From an uncultured Elusimicrobiales bacterium (GTDB taxonomy: Bacteria > Elusimicrobiota > Elusimicrobia > Elusimicrobiales > Elusimicrobiaceae), in contig CAJTJT010000017.1 in the NCBI GenBank assembly GCA_910576915.1, forward strand, positions 1-25,548: a stretch of 25,548 nt of DNA, given 5' to 3'. Below the pieces are notes generated by a model. It saw only the letters and a program-made list of their open reading frames with translations, made no database searches and had not been told where the DNA came from. Every line of letters begins with the position of its first letter. Position 1 is the first letter of the stretch. Below, one piece after another: positions 16,099 to 22,490 of the stretch. Both the position numbers and the translations under genes were made by a program.

Positions 16099-16530
16099 AT
16101 GTTAAACAATAAAAAAGGCGCGGCTTTGCTGCAAGTTTTGCTGGTTACGGTGGTTTTGGCGGGTATGGCGACGATGCTTTTGCGCGCCAGTTTATCCCGC
16201 ACCACCACGGCGCGCCAAACGCGCCGCACCGTTTCCGCCCAGCTGCTTGTTAACGCGTGCATGGCGGAAGTAAATACCCTTTGGAGCAACAAAACGCCCG
16301 AGGCGTTTGCCAACGATTTGAACCAGTGCATTCTGTATTGTAAATCCGGCGAAACATCTGGCACGTGTAAACAACCAGCCACAACGTATACCTGCCAACC
16401 TATTGTATTGGAAGGTTTGGGAACGTATACCGTAACTGCTGAAATCAGCAACGAGAAAACCGCTGACGGGCAATGTAAATTAGATTACCACATTGACGAC
16501 AACGGTTCCGGCACCAGCGTGGAACTGTAA
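16099..16530 (+). CDS. PilX/GspK-like minor pilin lacking Glu5
   Basis: This encodes 143 aa from the ATG at 16099, which has AGAGGGG just upstream. The longer frame from 16069 overlaps the previous gene and would bury this site. Leader MLNNKKG precedes AALLQVLLVTVVLAGMATMLL, so the residue at mature position 5 is Gln, not Glu, and position 1 is Ala. Lack of Glu5 is known in GspK/PilX-type proteins that cap the pseudopilus tip. Four cysteines are spread through the last two thirds. It is the last pilin-like gene of the run. Its small size fits PilX better than GspK. Confidence 0.78.
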   Translation: MLNNKKGAALLQVLLVTVVLAGMATMLLRASLSRTTTARQTRRTVSAQLLVNACMAEVNTLWSNKTPEAFANDLNQCILYCKSGETSGTCKQPATTYTCQPIVLEGLGTYTVTAEISNEKTADGQCKLDYHIDDNGSGTSVEL

Positions 16531-16548
16531 CGGATGCCCGGGGCGCAC

Positions 16549-18213
16549 ATGAAAAAACTTTTAGGGCTGGCTGTTAGTGTAATGGTAGCGGGACAGGCTT
16601 GGGGACAGGCCGCCGCCACTTCGTCCGCATCGTCTTCTTTACGCGTTTCCACGGCGGTGGAAGCGCCTTCTTCCAGTGTAGATTTATTAAAACAGTCGGC
16701 GGAAACTTCTACCGTCGCGGGAACGGCCGATTTGGCGCGGCCCGCCCGGACGGCGGATTCTGCCGTTCCGCCTGCCGCTTCCGCCTCTAATCCGGCCGCG
16801 TCGTCCGCTCCGGCGGTTTCCGCCCCGCAAACTCCGGCTGTTCCTGCCGCTAAAACGGCGGAAAAGCCCGCAAATGCCGCGGGTACGCTTTCCATGCCGC
16901 TTGAGATGGGGGGAACCTCCCAAACGGTGCAAACGGCGGTGGAACCCGTAAAAAAACCGCTTTCTCCCAAGGCGGCTAAACGCGTAGCGCAAACCAAACG
17001 CAGACGCACCGCCGCTGAACAGCAAAAAGCCGCCGTTCCCACCGAGCTGGAAAAAGATATCGAAAAATCCAACGCGCTTTTGCCCGCGTCCGCCCAGGCT
17101 TCCGCCGCGGAGGCGGAGGAAATGTCCGAAGAAGAAGCCGCCGCGGATGCGGAACTGGAATACGCGGTGCGCATGTTGGAACAGTCCAAACAGGCGGCGC
17201 AGTCCGCCGGGCGGAAAATTCCGCCGTCTGCTTCCCAAAATAAGCCGAAAACGGTGCCCGCGCCCAATAAAAAATTTAACCCGAACGCGTTTCGCCCCGG
17301 GGTAACGTGGCAGCCGTCCAAAAGTACGCATTTTGATATTTACACCCAAAAACGTTCTTCGGGCATCAGTTCGTCCAATATGTCCATGACGTTTGAATCC
17401 GCCTACCAAACCTTGCGGCGGTTTATCCCGTGGATGATGTCGGGCCGGGTGCGCGTGTTTGTGTACCAGGACCACGATTCCTACCTGCGCCACGAGCCCA
17501 ACGCCAAAGCCTGGACGCGTGCGCTGGCGTATCCGACGCGCGGGGAAATCGTCGTCTACGACGAACCCGGTAAAAACCAGGAATTAAAAGAAGTGTTCAC
17601 GCACGAACTGACGCATATTTTTACCCAGCAGTTTTTTGATAAGCACAAAACGGGCCGGATTATGACCCCGAACTGGCTGGACGAAGGCTTGGCCGTCCTG
17701 CTGGAAGACCAGGCTTATAACGGGATGAAAGGCGGCCCGTGGGCGAATGATTTTAAAAACCTTAATTTCCAGCGGGACCCGTCGGAAAAAGTGGCCTCGT
17801 TCGGGTCTTCTTCCATGTTTGGGTCTTCCGCCAAACGGTTAACTTCCAAACGGCCGGGCAAACCCGTCTATTTTATGCCGTTTGGGGATTTTATGGAAGA
17901 AGGTTCCCTGGCGGCGGCGGAAGGACGCGGAAAAACGGAAGAATGGTATTTCCAGGCGTATTCCATGGTGCGCTTTTTGCTGAACCCGGCGGGAGGCGCT
18001 TCTCCGTCCAACCGTATGCAATTCCAGCAGCTTACTACGCTTATGGCCGAAGGCGAGCCGGTGCGTAACCCGTCCACCGGGTTTTTAATGAAAGATTCCC
18101 GCGGCAAAACGGTTTACCAGCCGTATTCGGCCGAGAAAGCCCTGGGCCGCGCTTACCGTTATAATAACGTGGCCAATTTCGAAGACGCCTTTTGGCGTTG
18201 GGCCGGAAGATAG
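16549..18213 (+). CDS. Exported HExxH zinc metallopeptidase (gluzincin, peptidase MA-like)
   Basis: This encodes 554 aa. I preferred the ATG at 16549 because it opens a classic signal peptide (MKKLLGLAVSVMVAGQAWGQA). An in-frame ATG at 16534 would add MPGAH, and the ribosome site is weak for both. Residues about 22-240 are Ala/Pro/Ser-rich low-complexity sequence with charged helical stretches. The catalytic domain follows (about 245-554), with HELTH at 352-356 and the third zinc ligand Glu379 in WLDEGLA, the arrangement of MA-clan gluzincins. The YFQAYSMVRFLL helix further on is also usual for these proteins. It begins 18 nt after the last minor pilin and ends the locus, so it is probably co-transcribed. 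The substrate is unknown. Pilus subunits or envelope proteins are possible only by context. Confidence 0.82.
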   Translation: MKKLLGLAVSVMVAGQAWGQAAATSSASSSLRVSTAVEAPSSSVDLLKQSAETSTVAGTADLARPARTADSAVPPAASASNPAASSAPAVSAPQTPAVPAAKTAEKPANAAGTLSMPLEMGGTSQTVQTAVEPVKKPLSPKAAKRVAQTKRRRTAAEQQKAAVPTELEKDIEKSNALLPASAQASAAEAEEMSEEEAAADAELEYAVRMLEQSKQAAQSAGRKIPPSASQNKPKTVPAPNKKFNPNAFRPGVTWQPSKSTHFDIYTQKRSSGISSSNMSMTFESAYQTLRRFIPWMMSGRVRVFVYQDHDSYLRHEPNAKAWTRALAYPTRGEIVVYDEPGKNQELKEVFTHELTHIFTQQFFDKHKTGRIMTPNWLDEGLAVLLEDQAYNGMKGGPWANDFKNLNFQRDPSEKVASFGSSSMFGSSAKRLTSKRPGKPVYFMPFGDFMEEGSLAAAEGRGKTEEWYFQAYSMVRFLLNPAGGASPSNRMQFQQLTTLMAEGEPVRNPSTGFLMKDSRGKTVYQPYSAEKALGRAYRYNNVANFEDAFWRWAGR

Positions 18214-18233
18214 CTTTTTACGGCTTTTAGATT

Positions 18234-18267
18234 TATCCCCTGCGTTGTCGGCGGGGGATATTTTTTT
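18234..18267 (+). terminator. Intrinsic terminator of the pilus locus
   Basis: tatcccc (18234-18240) pairs with ggggata (18254-18260), with further pairing inside, followed by a T-run to 18267. It lies 20 nt after the metallopeptidase stop and closes the long plus-strand locus. The stretch from here to 18400 contains no convincing gene. Confidence 0.85.
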
Positions 18268-18400
18268 GTACAAAAACGGGGTGAGCCGGAGGATTTCTGG
18301 GCGGGGGGATGCGCTAATAGTTGACTTGCGTTTTTTGAAGGCCGGAAGAGGCCCGTATGGGGGGAAGTCTTGCAGCTATGCCGTTTTCTTCTGGGGGCAT

Positions 18401-18432
18401 ATAAAAGGACCCCCGCTCTTAGAGCGGGGGTC
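18401..18432 (-). terminator. Intrinsic terminator of the zinc-ribbon gene
   Basis: A perfect 11-bp stem (18408-18418 with 18422-18432, gacccccgctc/gagcgggggtc) has a 3-nt loop. On the minus strand it runs into CCTTTTAT, and it lies 16 nt beyond the stop of the minus-strand gene. Confidence 0.85.
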
Positions 18433-18448
18433 TTATCGGCTAAAATGA

Positions 18449-19480
18449 TTATTTTTTAACGGACGTAACTTGTTTGTAATAGTATTCCAAGTTGTGTTGC
18501 GGTTTCCCGCCGTGCGCATCGCGGTCGGCTTGTAAAAGTTCTTCCGCACGGTACAGCGCGCCTTCGTCCACTTCCTGATACATGGGGCCTTGCGGTTCGC
18601 CGCCGGTCGGGCCGACGGAAGCGTTTTCATCTTCCGCTACTACCATAAAGAAATTCGTTTCCGGTTCACCGCCATTGGGGCCGTATTGTACGGCGGGTTC
18701 AGAGCTTTCAATAAAGATAACGCCGCATTCCGGTTCACCGCCCGTCGGGCCGTTAGAGGTTTTGGCGGTAGGGCAGGTGTGTTTGATGCCGTGATATAAT
18801 TCATCTATATCATACGCTTCCCCACATTTGGGACAATGACGGGCTTTTTCTGCCGCTTCCCGTCTTTCTTTTTCGGCTTGCTCTAACTGGCGTTCTTGTT
18901 CCGGGCTGTTCGCGCATAAAGCGTTATAATTGGCGGCAGAACAATGCTGTCCCTCGCGGAAACTTTTTCCGCAGCGGTAACAGGTATGGGCTTTGGCGTT
19001 GGATTTGGTGGCGGGCATACAATGTATATCCGGGTCGCTGGGGCAGCGTTGGCTTAAATCTGTAATGGGATTGCCGCAGGCGGCGCAGACTTCGGCTTTC
19101 TTTTGCGCGGGGCAGACGTGTTCCACACCGTGATATTTTTCATCAATGGTGTAAACGTGGCCGCAGGTAGGGCAAACGGACGGAGTTTCTTCTTCAGTAC
19201 CCGTCGTTGTTACGGGAGCGGTAGCGGTAGAACAAAGGCCCGTGCAGCCGGTGGCTTGGCAGTGTTGGTACGGGTCGGTGATTTTTTCGCCGCAGGCCGC
19301 GCAAACGGGGGTATCGGGTTTGGCTTTTTTGGCCATAGCATCGGGCTGGTGCTGTTTGTGCGTTTTTTCGGCGCTGACCACAGCACGCGTGACTTTATTC
19401 GTGATGTTTTTTTGGGCCGCCGCCGGCAGGGTCGTGCAGACGGTAAGTAAAACTGCTAACAAGGTATACGTTTTTTTCAT
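18449..19480 (-). CDS. Exported cysteine-rich zinc-ribbon-repeat protein with GP[TN]GGEP repeats
   Basis: This encodes 343 aa with AGAGGA before the ATG. A signal peptide ends near PAAA-Q (about residue 22). Five CxxC knuckles begin at C60, C103, C132, C167 and C216. Knuckles 1 and 3 are alike (VCAACGxxITD). Knuckles 2 and 5 are alike (CPxCG, then IDExYHG and HxCP), so the array arose by duplication. Residues about 191-215 are a charged helix. The C-terminal part holds GP[TN]GGEP at 244-250, 267-273 and 290-296, an exact 23-residue period. Each is followed by a hydrophobic strand and acidic residues, with a degenerate HGGKP near 323-327. Each CxxC pair with its downstream Cys/His could bind zinc or form disulphides. 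I recognise no named family or function. Confidence 0.75.
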   Translation of the reverse strand: MKKTYTLLAVLLTVCTTLPAAAQKNITNKVTRAVVSAEKTHKQHQPDAMAKKAKPDTPVCAACGEKITDPYQHCQATGCTGLCSTATAPVTTTGTEEETPSVCPTCGHVYTIDEKYHGVEHVCPAQKKAEVCAACGNPITDLSQRCPSDPDIHCMPATKSNAKAHTCYRCGKSFREGQHCSAANYNALCANSPEQERQLEQAEKERREAAEKARHCPKCGEAYDIDELYHGIKHTCPTAKTSNGPTGGEPECGVIFIESSEPAVQYGPNGGEPETNFFMVVAEDENASVGPTGGEPQGPMYQEVDEGALYRAEELLQADRDAHGGKPQHNLEYYYKQVTSVKK

Positions 19481-19518
19481 AAGTCCTCTTTAGGGATGAT
19501 ATGTTCCTTCTTACTTGT

Positions 19519-19547
19519 ATTATAACGGATTGGCGCGCATAATAAAA
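19519..19547 (-). promoter_or_regulatory. Promoter of the zinc-ribbon gene (P1)
   Basis: On the minus strand TATAAT (19524-19519) is perfect. The -35 position 17 bp upstream reads TTTTAT (19547-19542), a poor match. A GG-rich dyad directly abuts it, which suggests activator dependence. The expected start is near 19512, giving a leader of about 32 nt. Confidence 0.55.
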
Positions 19548-19561
19548 GGGTCTTTGGGCCC
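19548..19561. promoter_or_regulatory. Dyad box abutting the -35 of P1
   Basis: On the plus strand this reads GGGTC-TTTG-GGCCC. It shares GGGTCTTTGG exactly with the box at 20256, and both lie immediately upstream of a -35 position that is 17 bp from a -10 box. An outer inverted repeat (aggccta 19579-19585 with taggcct 19595-19601) lies further upstream. It is a candidate activator site. Confidence 0.5.
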
Positions 19562-19610
19562 AGACGCTACCGTAAAAGAGGCCTAGGGCGTATATAGGCC
19601 TTTAGGCTCA

Positions 19611-19639
19611 ATAAAAAAGCCCCCTTTGCAGGGGGCTTT
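19611..19639 (-). terminator. Intrinsic terminator of the 20190 gene
   Basis: aaagccccc (19616-19624) pairs with gggggcttt (19631-19639) across a 6-nt loop. Read on the minus strand it ends in CTTTTTTAT, 14 nt past the stop codon. Confidence 0.9.
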
Positions 19640-19653
19640 AAAACGGTTGGAGT

Positions 19654-20190
19654 TTATTGCTGGAGGGCTCCGCCCATCATTTGCATCATTTCGACGGCCA
19701 GTACGCGGGAGGCGCGGCCTAAGAGGATGCCTTCGTGTTCCGCTTTAATGTAGCTAAACATCCAAATAATTACCGGGGCGTTTTCTTCCATATCCACCTG
19801 GGATTTATTATATTTGGTCTGGTTGGCGAAAATATCGTTGGCCGTTTTCTGCAAAAGCGGATAAAGTTCGTCGTACACTTCGTCGCTGGATTCTTTAATT
19901 TTGTTCAGTACGGCCGGGATTTGTTCGTTTAAAGCGGTGTCGATGGCTTTATCTTTTTCGGTCATGGTGTTGGCCGTCAAATTGGCTTCGTAGACCAGCA
20001 GGCCTTCTTTCAGGGCTTGCATCGTGTTGAAAACTTCCTGCTGTTCCGCGTCCAGTTCGGCTACGTTCACGCTTTCAGCCGAGCCAAAAACCTGTTCGAT
20101 AATTACTTTGGTGTCAGACGAATTGCCCGCAAAAGCGGCGGCGCTGATCAGTACGGCTGCGGCGGTTACAAAAAATTTTTTCAAGTTCAT
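19654..20190 (-). CDS. Small exported protein of unknown function
   Basis: This encodes 178 aa. I chose the ATG at 20190 because a strong GGAGGAAGGA site precedes it and MNLKKFFVTAAAVLISAAAFA is a clean signal peptide ending near residue 21. A longer in-frame reading reaches back into clpP on the other strand and is not credible. The mature protein is helical and acidic with no cysteines. It contains a long amphipathic stretch (TEKDKAIDTALNEQIPAVL) and a Met-rich end (VEMMQMMGG). It is monocistronic with its own promoter and terminator. It shares a promoter box with its minus-strand neighbours. No family is recognised. Confidence 0.8.
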   Translation of the reverse strand: MNLKKFFVTAAAVLISAAAFAGNSSDTKVIIEQVFGSAESVNVAELDAEQQEVFNTMQALKEGLLVYEANLTANTMTEKDKAIDTALNEQIPAVLNKIKESSDEVYDELYPLLQKTANDIFANQTKYNKSQVDMEENAPVIIWMFSYIKAEHEGILLGRASRVLAVEMMQMMGGALQQ

Positions 20191-20226
20191 AGTTCCTTCC
20201 TCCCAAGTTTGTTCTGCTATACCACT

Positions 20227-20255
20227 AGTGTAATAAATTTTGAGAAAAAAACCAT
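20227..20255 (-). promoter_or_regulatory. Promoter of the 20190 gene (P2)
   Basis: On the minus strand, TACACT (20232-20227) lies 17 bp from ATGGTT (20255-20250), a -35 with little consensus. The GG-rich dyad abuts it exactly as in P1. The leader would be about 30 nt. Confidence 0.45.
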
Positions 20256-20269
20256 GGGTCTTTGGACCT
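20256..20269. promoter_or_regulatory. Dyad box abutting the -35 of P2
   Basis: GGGTC-TTTG-GACCT on the plus strand is a 5-bp dyad with a G-T pair at one end. It shares ten consecutive bases with the P1 box. TATAGGCC occurs 43 bp further upstream here (20299) and 45 bp upstream at P1 (19593). Because the region is divergent with clpP, it might also affect clpP. Confidence 0.5.
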
Positions 20270-20311
20270 ATTTTTTTATGGGAAATTGGCCTTTTTTTTA
20301 TAGGCCCCGCG

Positions 20312-20339
20312 TTTGAAAAACGCCAAAATATACTACAAT
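20312..20339 (+). promoter_or_regulatory. Promoter of clpP, implying a nearly leaderless mRNA
   Basis: TTTGAA (20312-20317) with a 16-bp spacer, or TTGAAA (20313-20318) with 15 bp, precedes TACAAT (20334-20339). Only 7 nt separate the -10 box from the clpP ATG, so transcription should start at or next to the start codon. No Shine-Dalgarno is visible. Confidence 0.5.
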
Positions 20340-20346
20340 ATACTAT

Positions 20347-20934
20347 ATGATTATACCTACTATTATTGAAAAAAACGTCGGTTACGACATCTTCTCGCGG
20401 TTGTTGAAAGACCGCATTATCTTCGTCGGCGGACGCGAAGGCGAGGTGGATACCGCCAGCGCGAACATGATTATCGCCCAGCTTTTGTATTTGGACGCGG
20501 ACGATTCCAACCGGGAAATTAACCTCTACATCAATTCGCCCGGCGGCATGGTTACGGCCGGCCTCGCCATTTACGATACGATGCAATTTATCAAAGCCCC
20601 CATTACCACCATCTGCATGGGCCAGGCCATGAGCTTCGGCGCGGTGCTGTTGGCGGCCGGTTCCAAAGGAAAACGCTATGCGCTGCCGCATTCGCGCATT
20701 ATGATTCACCAGCCCTTAATTTGGGGCGGCGGCATTTCCGGCCAGGTGACGGATATCGAAATCGAAGCCCGCGAACTGCGTGACAACAAAGAACACCTGC
20801 TCGACATTTTGGCTAAACATACCGGCCAACCGAAAGAAAAAGTCCGCCAGGACAGCGAACGCAACTATTATATGTCCGCCCAGGAAGCCAAAGAATACGG
20901 CCTTATTGACGAAGTGCTGGAACTTACCAAATAG
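20347..20934 (+). CDS. clpP: ATP-dependent Clp protease proteolytic subunit
   Basis: This encodes 195 aa, the normal length for ClpP. The start MIIPTIIEKN aligns with the usual VPMVIEQT opening, followed by YDIFSRLLKDRIIFVGG. The catalytic triad is visible as Ser96 in GQAMSFGA, His121 in RIMIHQP and Asp169 in QDSERNYYMS. The oligomerisation and substrate-channel features (INSPGGMVTAGLAIYDTMQ) are intact. It would form the tetradecameric peptidase barrel that works with ClpX or ClpA. Neither ATPase gene is in the window. No ribosome site precedes the ATG, which fits leaderless translation. Confidence 0.96.
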   Translation: MIIPTIIEKNVGYDIFSRLLKDRIIFVGGREGEVDTASANMIIAQLLYLDADDSNREINLYINSPGGMVTAGLAIYDTMQFIKAPITTICMGQAMSFGAVLLAAGSKGKRYALPHSRIMIHQPLIWGGGISGQVTDIEIEARELRDNKEHLLDILAKHTGQPKEKVRQDSERNYYMSAQEAKEYGLIDEVLELTK

Positions 20935-20955
20935 TTGTTGTGTACGAATATCTGA

Positions 20956-20990
20956 AAAACGCCCCGGAGTCAAAACCGGGGCGTTTTATT
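20956..20990. terminator. Bidirectional terminator between clpP and the clostripain-like gene
   Basis: aaaacgccccgg (20956-20967) pairs over 12 bp with ccggggcgtttt (20976-20987) across an 8-nt loop. T-runs occur on both strands, so it can serve the two convergent genes ending at 20934 and 21017. Confidence 0.92.
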
Positions 20991-21016
20991 ATCCTGTCAG
21001 AGGAGTGGGTCTTGGA

Positions 21017-22300
21017 TTATTTGGCGGGGGGATTTTTGACAGGCAACTCCTCCCGGAAGATGGTTACTCCGTCTATACAGTCGGATGTGGCGGGAATGTC
21101 CTCCGGGTTGGAATATATAGTTTTTGCTTCTGCGTCCCAGCATTTGTAGCTTAATGTGGCTTTGCGCAAGTCCTTATATAAACGTGCTCCCGCGCGGAGG
21201 GCTTTTTCCCGTTGGGTACGTTCTTGCATCATAGCTGTCAAAGAGTTTTTTTGCGGAGCTTTTTTGACGGTTTTAATCCACCGAATCAAGAGTTGGGTGA
21301 CAGAGATTAAGTGTTTATTTTGCGCCTCTTGGTTGTGGAGTTCAGGAATAGCGCTGGGCTTTAACGGATATTGTTTATATGCTTCAAACCAAGCGTTAAG
21401 CGATTGAAATTGTTTTAAAGCGCTTCTTTCCAACACAAAAAGATTGTGTGTAAAGGAGGAGTCGCAGTTCCCGTTTGGACAGTATTTCCCGGAAAAATTT
21501 TCATTTACGGCGTTTTTGACTGCTTCGCGCGGTGTTTTGTCCAGATATTTTAAGATGGTTGCATTGCTTAGTTCGTACCAGCTTGCAGCCATATTAGAAG
21601 AAGCAATCCAATAATCTACCCGCTTGTTTTGAAACACCGTCTGGGCATTAGCAAGAGTGGCCATCCAGCATGAACGGGTATTCAGTACATGAACATGCAA
21701 ATTTTGTTTTTGTACTGCGTGGAAAATAGTTTCAAAAGTTAATGCCCCCTCAACGTAGTGGGTCATCTCTTTTCCGCCACCGTGGGCGTGTATATGCACG
21801 TAATTATATGTTTCATTTGTATTGTTCATATTGCGTAACATTTTGTTTAGCAAATCAGAAATATTTGTTCCCGGCGCGACGGTAATCGGGTAATAATTGT
21901 GTTCGGGAGCGGATTCTGTATATTTACGTGTGCTGGAATTCTGTTTTATCAGAAACAGATAGGTGCCGTCTTCTCCCGGGCGGAAGCTTTGGGTGTCCGT
22001 GCTTTGTTTTGCTCTCCGGTCGTACAAAACCACGGCGCGCGCGAGGGTTCCGTTAGAGAGCGCATTGTTTAGTTCTCGGGTTAATTTGTTTATGCTGTCC
22101 CAGGTTACATTGTCAGACGTTAAAAAGAACGCTGCCTGCCATTGTTTTTTGCCGGGTATTACAGATTGTTGATGCGACTCAAATATTTCCGACAAAACGG
22201 CTTCCATGTTTTTATTGGTGAGCATTGTGGGTTTATTCGGACGGGCATGGATTGGGGTTAATGATAAGGATAAAAGTACATATAAAATAAATTTTTTCAT
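21017..22300 (-). CDS. Exported clostripain-like (clan CD, caspase-fold) cysteine peptidase, divergent
   Basis: This encodes 427 aa. The ATG at 22300 has AGGAG upstream and opens a signal peptide (MKKFILYVLLSLSLTPIHA, about 19 residues). The extra N-terminal residues of the longer reading overlap the promoter and are rejected. NYVHIHAHGGG places a candidate catalytic His at 173, at the end of a hydrophobic strand. VHVLNTRSCWMATLANA places a candidate Cys at 211, like the DACLMA motif of C11 clostripain-type peptidases. YWIASSNMAASWYELS resembles their following ASxExxxGWxY segment. The last third is helical and basic. The DNA is visibly more A+T-rich than its neighbours, suggesting acquisition. 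It sits between clpP and lon on the opposite strand. It could be inactive or a non-peptidase member of the fold. Confidence 0.6.
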   Translation of the reverse strand: MKKFILYVLLSLSLTPIHARPNKPTMLTNKNMEAVLSEIFESHQQSVIPGKKQWQAAFFLTSDNVTWDSINKLTRELNNALSNGTLARAVVLYDRRAKQSTDTQSFRPGEDGTYLFLIKQNSSTRKYTESAPEHNYYPITVAPGTNISDLLNKMLRNMNNTNETYNYVHIHAHGGGKEMTHYVEGALTFETIFHAVQKQNLHVHVLNTRSCWMATLANAQTVFQNKRVDYWIASSNMAASWYELSNATILKYLDKTPREAVKNAVNENFSGKYCPNGNCDSSFTHNLFVLERSALKQFQSLNAWFEAYKQYPLKPSAIPELHNQEAQNKHLISVTQLLIRWIKTVKKAPQKNSLTAMMQERTQREKALRAGARLYKDLRKATLSYKCWDAEAKTIYSNPEDIPATSDCIDGVTIFREELPVKNPPAK

Positions 22301-22328
22301 ATAAAACTCCTGTGGGTAGGATATTGGT

Positions 22329-22357
22329 AGTATAAGCATTTGGCGCTTTTGTGTCAA
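22329..22357 (-). promoter_or_regulatory. Promoter of the clostripain-like gene (P3)
   Basis: On the minus strand a perfect TTGACA (22357-22352), a 17-bp spacer and TATACT (22334-22329) give a near-consensus promoter. The expected leader is about 22 nt with AGGAG before the ATG at 22300. Confidence 0.8.
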
Positions 22358-22371
22358 GGACCGAAAGGCCT
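22358..22371. promoter_or_regulatory. Dyad box abutting the -35 of P3
   Basis: The plus strand reads GGACC-GAAA-GGCCT. It is placed exactly where the P1 and P2 boxes lie relative to their -35 hexamers, and has the same GGNCC-N4-GGNCC-like shape but a different loop and weaker identity. It is a candidate member of the same site family. Confidence 0.35.
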
Positions 22372-22387
22372 GGAAGGGCGTAGGCTT

Positions 22388-22426
22388 TTAAAATTAGCAG
22401 ACTTTGTAAATAGTTGCTAATTTTAA
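22388..22426. promoter_or_regulatory. CIRCE-like inverted repeat over the lon promoter
   Basis: A perfect 12-bp inverted repeat (22388-22399 ttaaaattagca, 22415-22426 tgctaattttaa) has a 15-nt spacer. Its core TTAGCA-N15-TGCTAA spans 27 bp (22394-22420), the same outer hexamers and total length as the HrcA operator CIRCE (TTAGCACTC-N9-GAGTGCTAA). The inner triplets (GAC and AGT) differ from consensus. It overlaps the -35 box of lon, the expected place for repression. Confidence 0.55.
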
Positions 22427-22442
22427 GGCAATTTGCTACAAT
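22414..22442 (+). promoter_or_regulatory. Sigma70-type promoter of lon
   Basis: TTGCTA (22414-22419), a 17-bp spacer and TACAAT (22437-22442) with a TGC extended -10 sit about 78 nt before the lon ATG. The -35 box is inside the right arm of the CIRCE-like repeat. Confidence 0.75.
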
Positions 22443-22452
22443 ATATACGGAT

Positions 22453-22490
22453 AGGAGCGGGGGAAACGTACAAAAGCGCTCCTTTTTATT
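22453..22490 (+). terminator. Terminator-like hairpin in the lon leader
   Basis: aggagcg (22453-22459) pairs with cgctcct (22477-22483) across a 17-nt loop and runs straight into TTTTTATT. It lies between the predicted lon transcription start (about 22449) and the ATG at 22520, so it could act as an attenuator. The long loop makes it weaker than the other terminators here. Confidence 0.45.

Noticed and set aside
16485..17493. Long minus-strand open frames (268-278 aa) opposite the metallopeptidase gene
   Set aside because: They are opposite a low-complexity Ala/Pro region with G+C-rich codons that keeps antisense frames open. Their translations are Gly/Arg/Ser-rich with no ribosome site.
18245..18448. 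67-aa plus-strand frame after the pilus-locus terminator
   Set aside because: It begins inside a terminator hairpin, has no ribosome site and runs through the terminator of the opposite gene.
19654..20709. 351-aa minus-strand reading frame
   Set aside because: Its first 173 codons run antisense through clpP. A strong Shine-Dalgarno and signal peptide place the real start at 20190.
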